Below are positions 1-6,692 of a stretch of DNA of 64,000 nucleotides, piece by piece. Position 1 is the first letter of the stretch. Each line of letters begins with the position of its first letter. Origin of the DNA: Anaerolineales bacterium (GTDB lineage Bacteria; Chloroflexota; Anaerolineae; Anaerolineales; Villigracilaceae). The DNA is taken from positions 248,001 through 312,000 of the forward strand of contig JAIXKJ010000001.1 of assembly GCA_026928255.1 (NCBI GenBank), given 5' to 3'. Under the pieces are notes generated by a model. The model was not told the origin of the DNA, searched no databases, and saw only the letters and a list, made by a program, of their open reading frames with translations. The translations under genes were made by a program, and so were the position numbers.

Positions 1-2
1 AT

Positions 3-161
3 GCAGCCTTCTACTCGCTGACTCGTCTCGCGCTTGAGCCTTTGCGCCTCGACGTTGCGCTGGTCAACGGCGTTAACGTCAACCAAATTTTCTTCGCGCT
101 CTTGTTTGTTTCCTCCTGCGCCGCGTTTTACATTAAACGTTTGCCCTTGCGAAAAACCTAA
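3..161 (+). CDS. C-terminal end of a membrane protein, probably prolipoprotein diacylglyceryl transferase (partial)
   Basis: The reading frame is open from the left edge to a TAA at 159-161 and encodes 52 residues, so the start lies outside the window. The visible part has an 'LEPLRLD...NGVNVNQ' stretch followed by a hydrophobic helix (about residues 29-42) and a short basic tail ending RKT. In Lgt, the enzyme that transfers diacylglycerol to lipoprotein cysteines in the inner membrane, the last part has this shape: an F-x-E-x-L-R-x-D segment, an N-Q motif, then a final transmembrane helix. The assignment rests only on this resemblance. Another polytopic protein is possible. An ABC exporter follows on the same strand after about 90 bp. 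Confidence 0.5.
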   Translation, partial: AAFYSLTRLALEPLRLDVALVNGVNVNQIFFALLFVSSCAAFYIKRLPLRKT

Positions 162-184
162 TCGTCTGACTCTTTGTAAGGGAT

Positions 185-218
185 TTGACAAGAAAATAAA
201 AGGGGATGAGGATACAAT
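185..218 (+). promoter_or_regulatory. Candidate promoter of the ABC exporter genes
   Basis: A perfect TTGACA lies at 185-190 and a TACAAT box (5 of 6 matches) at 213-218. The 22-bp spacer is too long for a classical sigma-70 promoter, so only one of the two boxes may be used. An AAGGAA ribosome-binding site at 241-246 precedes the ATG at 253. Confidence 0.35.
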
Positions 219-252
219 AAGACGCGCTCTTCAAACCTTAAAGGAATTTTGA

Positions 253-1188
253 ATGATCGAAACCCAAGACCTAAGCAAACAATTTCACGATTTTATGGCG
301 GTGGACGGAGTTAATTTAACCGTCGGCGCGGGAAAAATCCTCGCGCTGTTAGGACAAAACGGCGCGGGCAAAACGACCACCGTCCGCATGTTGACCGCCA
401 TCCTGCACCCGAGTCGCGGCTCGGCGCGAGTGGCGGGCTACGATGTCGCCAAAAACGGGCACGCCGTCCGCGCCGAAGTGGGGGCGTTGACCGAACATCA
501 CGGCTTGTACATGCGTATGACCGCGCTCGAATACATGGATTTTTTCGGACGTATTTACAACCTCTCGCCCGCGTTGCGAAAATCGCGCATTGATAATTTG
601 CTGGAATACTTCGGCTTGGCGGAAGCCGCCAAACGACGCATCGGCGAATACTCGAAAGGCATGCGTCAAAAGTTGGCGTTGGCGCGCGCCATGATTCACG
701 AACCGAGCGTTTTGCTTTTGGACGAACCGACCTCGGCCATGGACCCTGAATCCGCGCGTTTGGTGCGCGACGAAATCGCCCGCCTAAAATCCGCCCAACG
801 CGCCATCATGCTTTGCTCGCACAACCTTTCCGAAGTCGAAGCGCTCGCCGACCAAGTGGCGATCATCTATCGCGGAAAAATTTTGATTCAAGGCGGCTTG
901 GACGAAGTCAAAACGCAAGCGCTTGGCTCGCCGAAATACATCGTCCAATTCGCGTCCGCGTGGGACGCGGCGGGGCTGGAACTTCCGCAAGGGATGGAAC
1001 TGTTGGAAAAAACGCCGACCTCGCTGAAAGTCAAAACGGACGCGCCGCAACAAACCAACCCCGAACTGATTCGGCGCCTCGCGGCTTTGTCCGCGCCGAC
1101 GCTTGCTTTGCAAGAGGAAAAGCAAACGCTGGAACAAGCCTATTTGCAAACGATGGCGGCGGCGAGAGGAATTGAATATGCTCAATAA
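253..1188 (+). CDS. ABC transporter ATP-binding protein (ABC-2 exporter type)
   Basis: ATPase subunit of an ABC-2 type exporter, 311 aa. The nucleotide-binding domain is complete: Walker A GQNGAGKTT at residues 34-42, a signature region reading YSKGM at 133-137 in place of LSGGQ (a variant common in NatA/CcmA-like exporters), Walker B LLLDEPT at 154-160, and the switch histidine at 190. About 80 residues after the core form the usual C-terminal extension of this subfamily. The permease gene overlaps its end by 11 bp, so the two are translationally coupled. The substrate cannot be read from the sequence. Drug, sodium or lipid export are all known for this family. Confidence 0.9.
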   Translation: MIETQDLSKQFHDFMAVDGVNLTVGAGKILALLGQNGAGKTTTVRMLTAILHPSRGSARVAGYDVAKNGHAVRAEVGALTEHHGLYMRMTALEYMDFFGRIYNLSPALRKSRIDNLLEYFGLAEAAKRRIGEYSKGMRQKLALARAMIHEPSVLLLDEPTSAMDPESARLVRDEIARLKSAQRAIMLCSHNLSEVEALADQVAIIYRGKILIQGGLDEVKTQALGSPKYIVQFASAWDAAGLELPQGMELLEKTPTSLKVKTDAPQQTNPELIRRLAALSAPTLALQEEKQTLEQAYLQTMAAARGIEYAQ

Positions 1189-2612
1189 ATTACGGCTGGT
1201 CTGGATTGTCGCCCAACGCGAAATGCGAGACCAATTCCGCGATTGGCGCGTGCTGGCGCCGATGATTATTTTGACGCTGGCGTTTCCCTTTTTGATGGAT
1301 CAGTTCGCCAAACAGACGGTCAACTTTTTGAATCAATACGACGCGAATTTAATTTTAGATCGCTTGGCGCCCTTCTCGATTATGATCATCGGATTTTTTC
1401 CGATTACCGTTTCGCTGGTGGTGGCGTTGGAATCTTTTGTCGGCGAAAAAGAACGCGGGACGATCGAGCCGCTGTTGACCGCGCCCTTCGACGACTGGCA
1501 GTTATATTTTGGAAAATTATTCGTCGGCGCGGCGACGCCCTTAATTGCCAGTTACCTTTCCATCGGGTTGTATCTGCTGCTTGTGCGTCGTCAAGATTTG
1601 GCAATGCCCAGCCCTTTTGTGATGATGCAACTGCTCTTGCTGACCGGCGCGCACGCCGTGTTAATGGTCAGCGCCGCGATTGTGATTTCGGTGCAATCTA
1701 CGTCGGTCAAAGCCGCAAATTTGCTCGCGTCTTTCATCGTTATTCCGGTGGCGATTTTGATGCAAAGCGAAGCCGCCATGCTCTTTTGGGGCGACGATAA
1801 AATGCTCTGGCTGGCGGTCGTCGGCGTGTTGGTCATCGCGGCGCTTTTAATCCGCTTAGGGATCGCGCATTTTGAACGCGAATATTTGCTCGGACGAGAA
1901 ATTGATTCGCTAAACTTCAAATGGATGTTGAAGACGTTCTGGCAGAAATTTGTCGGCGGCGCAAACTCCGTCGGCGCTTGGTATCGCCTCTCCGTCGGCG
2001 CGGCGTTGCGGCGCGTTGCGCCTTCCGTTGTCATCATGCTTTTTGTCGCGGCGTTCAGCGTTTGGTTTAGTTATGACTGGGTTCAAACCAATCTGTCGCG
2101 GACGCTTTCCCGCGCCACGCCGGCGCAATTGGAAGAGGTCGAAGAGACGGTGAACGAACTTTCTAATTTTTCCAGTTTGGGCGGAAAGTTTAGCGCGTCC
2201 TATTTATTCTTAAACAATACGCGGGCGGTGGCGGTGATTTCGGCGCTGGGCGCGGTTTCTTTCGGCGTGCTGGGCGTTTTGTTTTATATGCTCAACGTCG
2301 GTTTGATTGGCGGCGTGTACGCCGTGTGGAAGTTGCTTAACGTGTCGTCGCTGTTTGTTTTTTTTGACGGGCGTTTTGCCGCACGGAATTTTTGAACTGA
2401 CCGCTTTGCTGCTCGGCGGCGCGGCAATCCTTTATGTCGGCGCGGCGTTTGTTACGCCGCAAAACGGAAAGTCTATGGGCGAGGTGATGATTGATCTCGT
2501 CGCGGATTGGGCGAAGTTGTACGTCGGTTTGATTGTTCCCTTGCTGGCGATTGCGGCGTTGGTCGAAGCCTACATCACGCCGTCGGTTTTGATGAACGCG
2601 CTCGGCAGATAA
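1178..2612 (+). pseudogene. ABC-2 permease with C-terminal SpoIIM-like domain, frameshifted
   Basis: Membrane partner of the upstream ATPase. The first frame runs from ATG 1178 (GAGAGGA ribosome-binding site at 1164-1170) to a stop at 2395. It carries an N-terminal helix, a conserved 'SFVGEKERGTIEPLL' segment typical of ABC-2 permeases and several further helices. Translation breaks at a T8 run (2358-2365). Removing one T restores a continuous protein of about 477 aa that reads through 'LTGVLPHGIFELTA' and two more helices to the stop at 2612. The LPHG-x-x-E motif and final helices match the SpoIIM/DUF95 family, known as a partner of ABC-2 exporters. The domain on both sides is intact, so this is either a homopolymer sequencing error, a recent mutation, or slippage. 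Confidence 0.8.
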
Positions 2613-2648
2613 TATGAAACGGTTATAAATTTTTTAGAAAGACGCGGG

Positions 2649-2654
2649 TAATAT
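2649..2654 (+). promoter_or_regulatory. -10 box of a possibly leaderless promoter (MBL hydrolase)
   Basis: TAATAT ends six bases before the ATG at 2661, which puts the expected transcription start at or next to the start codon. No Shine-Dalgarno sequence lies in between, and no convincing -35 box is seen. Confidence 0.4.
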
Positions 2655-2660
2655 TGAATC

Positions 2661-3413
2661 ATGGCAAAAGTGATTATTCTTGGAAGTTCAAATTCAGTGC
2701 CGACGTTGACCAATGAAAATACGCACATGGTCGTCGTCGGCGAAGAGCGCGTGTTGTTGATTGATTCCGTCGGCAGCACGGTCGTTCGTTTAGAGCAGGC
2801 GGGCGTGGACGTGAATCGTTTGACGGACGTAATCATCACGCATTTTCACCCCGACCACGCTTCGGGGCTTCCGCTTCTTTTGCTGGACTTGTGGCTGACG
2901 GGCAGAAAAAATCCGCTGACGATTTACGGGCTGGATTACACGCTCGACCGCGTTAAGGGCGTGATGGATTTCTATAACTGGACGGATTGGGAAAATTTTT
3001 TCCCCGTCGTTTTCAAAAGTTTGGCGGAGCGCGAAATGGAACTCGTGTTGGATTGCCCCGATTTCGTCGTCCGTTCTTCGCCCGTGCATCACATGATTCC
3101 CACCGTCGGCTTGCGCGTAGAATTTCCGAATCAAAAAACGCTGGCGTACTCTTGCGACACGATTCCTTGCGAAGAAGTCGTCCGCTTGGGCGCGGGCGCG
3201 GACGTGTTAATTCACGAGGCGACCGGCGAAATGCCGGGGCATTCGTCGGCGGCGCAGGCGGGCGAAATCGCAACCCAAGCCGAAGCGGGGAAGTTGTACC
3301 TCATCCACTATCACAGCGGGAAATTTCAAGAAGGCGACCTCGTCGCCGAAGCCTCTCAAACCTTTCAAGGCGAAGTTGAACTGGCGACGGATTTTATGCA
3401 ATTAGAGTTCTAA
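2661..3413 (+). CDS. RNase Z-like MBL-fold metallohydrolase
   Basis: Metallo-beta-lactamase-fold hydrolase, 250 aa, cytoplasmic by sequence (no signal peptide). The zinc motif HFHPDH (H61, H63, D65, H66) is intact, with an N-terminal GSSNSVP strand-loop, an 'YSCDT' segment that supplies the bridging aspartate, 'IHEAT', and a late 'IHYHSG' histidine. This pattern matches the RNase Z / AtsA branch, which cleaves phosphodiester or sulfate-ester bonds. The protein is shorter than classical RNase Z and an exosite arm for tRNA is not obvious, so its substrate is left open. It is the last plus-strand gene before a minus-strand HNH gene. Confidence 0.85.
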   Translation: MAKVIILGSSNSVPTLTNENTHMVVVGEERVLLIDSVGSTVVRLEQAGVDVNRLTDVIITHFHPDHASGLPLLLLDLWLTGRKNPLTIYGLDYTLDRVKGVMDFYNWTDWENFFPVVFKSLAEREMELVLDCPDFVVRSSPVHHMIPTVGLRVEFPNQKTLAYSCDTIPCEEVVRLGAGADVLIHEATGEMPGHSSAAQAGEIATQAEAGKLYLIHYHSGKFQEGDLVAEASQTFQGEVELATDFMQLEF

Positions 3414-3414
3414 T

Positions 3415-3918
3415 TTACCAGCCCGTAATATAAGTGTTCCATTCTTGATTTTCTTCAAGGTGTTTGCCGAAGATGTACGCGGCGCTGGCGGGCGGCTCTT
3501 TGGGGACGCGCAACAAATGCATGTGCGCCTCTTGCACTTTGCGCCCGCCTTTGCGATGATTGCAACTTGAACAAGCCGCGACCAAATTCGTCCAAATATA
3601 TTGCCCGCCCAAATGGCGCGGCATAACGTGATCAATCGTCAAATGCCCCTCTCGTTTGCCGCAATACTGACAGGTATAATCGTCTCGTCGGAAGACCTCG
3701 CGGCGAGTTAACTTCACATGCGGACGCGGACGATGAATTTGCGTTTCCAGCCGAATGACCGACGGGCGCGGAATGTTCAACGAAACCGTGCGAATATATC
3801 CGCGCCCGTTGGCGATCATGCCGGCTTTGCCTGCCAGAACGAGCGTAATCGCCCTGCGCGTCGAACAAATGTGAATCGGCTCAAAGTTTGCATTAAGCAC
3901 CAAAACCACTTCGCTCAT
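3415..3918 (-). CDS. HNH endonuclease family protein
   Basis: A protein of 167 aa from the ATG at 3918; a TTG 12 bp upstream is a weaker alternative start. The first 60 residues match the VLVLNANFEPI...RRAITLVLAGKA domain that precedes the nuclease in many chromosomal HNH proteins. The HNH core follows: C83-x2-C86, L-T-I-D96-H97, H102, N111 and C116-x2-C119, with H121. The cysteine pairs bind a structural zinc and the His/Asn residues bind the catalytic metal. The biological role of this single-gene family is unknown; DNA cleavage is expected. It is convergent with the MBL hydrolase (1-bp gap) and divergent from the lipoprotein gene. Confidence 0.88.
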   Translation of the reverse strand: MSEVVLVLNANFEPIHICSTRRAITLVLAGKAGMIANGRGYIRTVSLNIPRPSVIRLETQIHRPRPHVKLTRREVFRRDDYTCQYCGKREGHLTIDHVMPRHLGGQYIWTNLVAACSSCNHRKGGRKVQEAHMHLLRVPKEPPASAAYIFGKHLEENQEWNTYITGW

Positions 3919-3938
3919 AAGATTCGCCAATTCGCGTG

Positions 3939-3967
3939 ATTATACATCTAAAAAAGAAGCGCAAGAA
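3939..3967 (-). promoter_or_regulatory. Candidate promoter of the HNH gene
   Basis: Read on the minus strand, a perfect TATAAT (plus 3939-3944) sits 17 bp from TTCTTG (3962-3967). The start codon at 3918 lies 20 bp further on, so the leader would be short, with no clear ribosome-binding site. Confidence 0.45.
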
Positions 3968-3984
3968 TTGAGGAGAAAAAAGCA

Positions 3985-4656
3985 ATGAAAAAAATATGGA
4001 TTTTGCTCGCCGCGTTAATCGCCTCTTGCGCCCCGAAGCCTGATTCGCAAATCGTTCTGCCGCAGCTGCCGCCGACGGCGACGGCGTACATTGACTCGTC
4101 CTACCCGACGGCGGAAGCGCAAATCGAGTCCGCGCCGCAGACGGCGATGGGCGTCGCCGTGCAAATGAAGCGCGCTTGGGTCGAAGGAAAAAACGTCAAC
4201 GCCGAAGTTTGCTACACTCTGCCCGACGCGGCGGATTGGTCAATTTGGGCGGCGAGCCTAACCTACGAAGGCGCGGCGCTTCAAGAGTTTGGCGCGACTC
4301 TCGTCAGTTTGCAAGAGCCTGTTAATGGCGCGCCCGGTCAACGCTGCGACACGTTAACGTTCATCGTCCCGCCCGATGCGGATTTATCCAACGCCGCCAT
4401 CACCATTGAATCCATCGCCGCGCCGCCGCAGCCGAGCGATTACTGCGATCTCTATCTGCCGAAAATTCAACAAGCCATGCAAGAGCGGGGGACGGGCATC
4501 CTCATAAATTGCGCGGAAGCGGACGGCGCGTTGACGATGCAAATCGTCGCCAAACCCGAAGGCATGAGTCAAGAACAAGCCGAAGCGATTGTTTACAGCG
4601 ACGAGTTTTACGCCCTGCGCGGGCCGTGGAGTTTTCCGTTGAGCATAACGCAATAA
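3985..4656 (+). CDS. Putative secreted lipoprotein of unknown function
   Basis: A protein of 223 aa with a short signal peptide (MKKIWILLAALIASC) and a lipobox whose cysteine is residue 15. It is expected to be lipidated and anchored on the outer face of the membrane. A Pro/Thr/Ala-rich linker follows the cysteine. The rest is a globular region with two more cysteines around residues 65 and 113 that could pair after export. No enzymatic motif was recognised. AGGAG at 3971-3975 lies 9 bp before the ATG. The gene stands alone between the HNH gene and tyrS. Confidence 0.75.
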   Translation: MKKIWILLAALIASCAPKPDSQIVLPQLPPTATAYIDSSYPTAEAQIESAPQTAMGVAVQMKRAWVEGKNVNAEVCYTLPDAADWSIWAASLTYEGAALQEFGATLVSLQEPVNGAPGQRCDTLTFIVPPDADLSNAAITIESIAAPPQPSDYCDLYLPKIQQAMQERGTGILINCAEADGALTMQIVAKPEGMSQEQAEAIVYSDEFYALRGPWSFPLSITQ

Positions 4657-4664
4657 GTTATAAT
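4639..4664 (+). promoter_or_regulatory. Candidate tyrS promoter
   Basis: A perfect TATAAT lies at 4659-4664, overlapping the end of the lipoprotein gene region. A TTGAGC at 4639-4644 gives only a 14-bp spacer, so the -35 is doubtful. AGGAGA just before ATG 4691 provides the ribosome-binding site. Confidence 0.5.
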
Positions 4665-4690
4665 AGAGGGCGTTTTGCATAGGAGAAGAC

Positions 4691-5905
4691 ATGAACATTG
4701 ACGAACAAGTCGAGTTATTGATGCAAGGGACAGATTACGGCGACGAAGCGCTTCAAAAGGCGATGGCGGCGGAACTGCGCGCGCGTCTGGCGTTGGCGGA
4801 AAAAGAGAAGCGCCCGCTGCGCGTCTATTGCGGCTACGACCCGACCTCGACCGACTTGCATTTGGGGCACACAATCTCGATGCGTAAGTTGCGTCAATTT
4901 CAAGATTTAGGACACGAAGTAACTTTCTTGATTGGAAGTTATACCGCGCTCGTCGGCGACCCTTCGGATAAAAATAAAGCGCGTCCGGTCTTGACCGAAG
5001 AACAAGTCAACGAAAACGGGTTGACCTACGCCGAACAAGCCTTCCGCGTTTTGGACAAATCCAAGACGAAGATTCGCTACAACGGCGAATGGCTTTCAAA
5101 ATTGACTCTGGTGGATTTGATTCGACTCGGACAAAACTTCACCGTCCAACAATTTTTGGCGCGCGACAACTTCGCCAAACGCCTCGACAAAAGCGAGCCG
5201 ATCTATTTGCACGAAACCTTCTACGCGCTGATGCAAGGCTACGACGCCGTAGCGATGGAGACGGACGTCCAAATTGGCGGCTCGGACCAATTGTTTAACA
5301 TCATCGTCGCGGGGCGCAAGTTGCAAGAAGCCTTAGGACAAAAACCGCTCATCGGCGTTATCGTCGGCATTTTGCCCGGCACGGACGGCGTTCAGCGCAT
5401 GTCCAAATCTACCGGCAATATTGTGCCGATCAACACGGGCGCGGACGACATGTTCGGCAAGTTGATGTCTGTGCCTGATTCGGCGATGGGAATTTACATG
5501 CGCTTGGCCACTCGCTTCACCCCGCACGAGATTGAGCAAATTGAAAACGAAGTTGCTTCGGGGGCGTTGCATCCGCGCGACGCGAAAATGAAAATGGCGA
5601 AGGAAATCGTCGGCGTTTTCTATTCGGACGCGGAAGCGCAGTCCGCGCAAGAGCATTTTATTAAGACCTTCCAGCAAAAAGAAATTCCGGACGAAATGCC
5701 CGACTATGAATTGCAGCCCGGTCAAACCGTCGTGGACGTCATCCTCGCGGCGGGTATGGCGGAAAGCAAAAGCAAAGCGCGTCAATTGATTGATCAAAAA
5801 GGCGTTCGTCTCGACGGCGAAACCTTAGAACGCGGCGACGCGGCTTTTCCGCATGGCGGCGTGTTGCAAGTGGGGAAGCGCCGTTTTGTGCGGGTGAAGG
5901 GATGA
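4691..5905 (+). CDS. tyrS: Tyrosyl-tRNA synthetase
   Basis: Class Ic aminoacyl-tRNA synthetase that charges tRNA-Tyr with tyrosine, 404 aa. The Rossmann catalytic domain has the HIGH-type motif HLGH at residues 57-60 and the KMSKS-type loop RMSKS at 236-240. The region 'DVQIGGSDQLFNI' (192-204) is the conserved tyrosine and ATP pocket. The C-terminal ~60 residues form an S4 RNA-binding domain that contacts the tRNA variable arm. The length is normal for the bacterial enzyme. No T-box leader is visible in the short upstream region. A repeat-rich spacer and a minus-strand tRNA cluster follow. Confidence 0.96.
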   Translation: MNIDEQVELLMQGTDYGDEALQKAMAAELRARLALAEKEKRPLRVYCGYDPTSTDLHLGHTISMRKLRQFQDLGHEVTFLIGSYTALVGDPSDKNKARPVLTEEQVNENGLTYAEQAFRVLDKSKTKIRYNGEWLSKLTLVDLIRLGQNFTVQQFLARDNFAKRLDKSEPIYLHETFYALMQGYDAVAMETDVQIGGSDQLFNIIVAGRKLQEALGQKPLIGVIVGILPGTDGVQRMSKSTGNIVPINTGADDMFGKLMSVPDSAMGIYMRLATRFTPHEIEQIENEVASGALHPRDAKMKMAKEIVGVFYSDAEAQSAQEHFIKTFQQKEIPDEMPDYELQPGQTVVDVILAAGMAESKSKARQLIDQKGVRLDGETLERGDAAFPHGGVLQVGKRRFVRVKG

Positions 5906-5919
5906 TAGAAGCGGTGGAC

Positions 5920-6010
5920 GGTAAATGGTAAATGGTAAATGGTCATTCCCCCATCCTCTATCCTCTATCCTCTATCCTCTATCCTCTGTCCTTCGTCTTT
6001 CGTCCTCCGT
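5920..6010. repeat. Two heptamer arrays downstream of tyrS
   Basis: The first array is GGTAAAT three times (5920-5940). The second, at 5955-6010, is eight 7-bp units: CCTCTAT four times, then CCTCTGT, CCTTCGT, CTTTCGT and CCTCCGT. The 7-bp period is exact over 56 bp while the unit drifts. No gene is seen in 5906-6026. Confidence 0.85.
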
Positions 6011-6026
6011 CTTGTCCCCCCATCAT

Positions 6027-6052
6027 AAAAAAAACGAACCCTTGCGAGTTCG
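6027..6052 (-). terminator. Intrinsic terminator of the tRNA cluster
   Basis: On the minus strand a 7-bp stem (CGAACTC/GGGTTCG, one G-T pair) with a GCAA tetraloop is followed by eight T residues. It lies about 130 bp past the 3' end of tRNA-Cys. Confidence 0.8.
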
Positions 6053-6054
6053 CT

Positions 6055-6180
6055 TTGAGGCGTCGACGGGGTGCGCTTGTCCCTGTGGGAAACCCGTCTG
6101 ATTTTGCATTTCAGAAATTGAGGTGTTGATGGGGTGCGCCTGTCCCTGTGGGAAACCCGTCTAGTTTTGCATTTCAGAAA
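6055..6180. repeat. 63-bp tandem direct repeat abutting tRNA-Cys
   Basis: Two head-to-tail 63-bp copies (6055-6117, 6118-6180) differ at six positions, all transitions. Each begins TTGAGG followed by a copy of the last bases of the tRNA-Cys gene. The first 16 bp of a third unit (6181-6196) are the real tRNA-Cys 3' end. Inside each copy, GACGGG and CCCGTC can pair around a smaller CCC/GGG stem. No open reading frame of note is present. Confidence 0.85.
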
Positions 6181-6183
6181 TTG

Positions 6184-6254
6184 AGGCGTCGACGGGATTT
6201 GAACCCGTGATCAGGGTTTTGCAGACCCTTGCCTTACCACTTGGCCACGACGCC
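6184..6254 (-). tRNA. tRNA-Cys (anticodon GCA)
   Basis: Complete 71-nt cloverleaf on the minus strand. The acceptor stem GGCGTCG/CGACGCC pairs fully with U73 as discriminator, the usual cysteine identity base. The anticodon loop CTGCAAA reads GCA, and the T-arm has GTTCAAATC. CCA is not encoded. Confidence 0.96.
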
Positions 6255-6264
6255 GTATAACAAA

Positions 6265-6301
6265 AGGATTGCGACTGAAAGGCTTTTCAATCCGCAATCC
6301 T
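6265..6301. repeat. Inverted repeat between tRNA-Cys and tRNA-Gly
   Basis: A 9-bp perfect stem AGGATTGCG/CGCAATCCT (6265-6273, 6293-6301) with an inner GAAA/TTTC pair. There is no T-tract on either side, so it is more likely a tRNA processing hairpin or a relic palindrome than a terminator. Confidence 0.6.
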
Positions 6302-6308
6302 CCAGTTT

Positions 6309-6381
<73 letters not shown>

Positions 6382-6406
6382 ATTTTTCGACCCGTTTGGT
6401 CGAGAG

Positions 6407-6479
6407 TGCCGAGACCCAGGATCGAACTGGGGACACCGCGATTTTCAGTCGCGTGCTCTACCAACTGAGCTATCTCGGC
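6407..6479 (-). tRNA. tRNA-Phe (anticodon GAA)
   Basis: Complete 73-nt cloverleaf. The acceptor stem GCCGAGA/TCTCGGC has A73. The anticodon stem CGCGA/TCGCG holds the loop CTGAAAA (GAA), and the T-loop GTTCGATCC is canonical. It is the first gene after the tRNA promoter at 6510-6538. A small CGACC/GGTCG hairpin separates it from tRNA-Gly. Confidence 0.96.
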
Positions 6480-6509
6480 CAAACTATATTCTTTTGTTAA
6501 GCGCGGGTG

Positions 6510-6538
6510 ATTTTACACGGACTTATATATCTTGTCAA
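6510..6538 (-). promoter_or_regulatory. Promoter of the tRNA-Phe-Gly-Cys cluster
   Basis: On the minus strand a perfect TTGACA (plus 6533-6538) and TAAAAT (plus 6510-6515) are separated by exactly 17 bp. The predicted start lies about 25 bp before tRNA-Phe. Confidence 0.88.
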
Positions 6539-6585
6539 GAAGAATCATCAAGGAGAAATGGATAAATAAAGAACCCCAAAAAATC

Positions 6586-6640
6586 TTGACTTTTTTCCTT
6601 CTATTCGATTATAATACATAGTTGCTGTCCAACAGGGCAG
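6586..6640 (+). promoter_or_regulatory. rpoB promoter and leader hairpin
   Basis: TTGACT (6586-6591) and a perfect TATAAT (6610-6615) are 18 bp apart. A CTGTCC/GGGCAG hairpin with an AACA loop (6625-6640) starts the 70-nt leader. AGGAGAG precedes the ATG at 6693. The promoter is back to back with the tRNA promoter, so rpoB is transcribed independently of rplJL, which is not in the window. Confidence 0.85.
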
Positions 6641-6692
6641 TTCTTGTCGTTTATTCTATTTGTCTCGTCATTCAAACCGTTAGGAGAGAAGA

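Noticed and set aside
34..252. Plus-strand frame of 72 aa before the ABC exporter
   Set aside because: It overlaps in another frame the better-supported C-terminal part of a membrane protein (3-161), and then runs through the promoter region.
2358..2365. Programmed ribosomal frameshift at the T8 run
   Set aside because: No slippery-site context, internal Shine-Dalgarno or downstream structure was seen, so sequencing or mutational error is the simpler explanation.
6225..6300. Possible CRISPR or small regulatory RNA in the tRNA spacer
   Set aside because: The repeats here are either the tRNA genes, a single inverted repeat or the two 63-bp units. There are no regularly spaced unique spacers.
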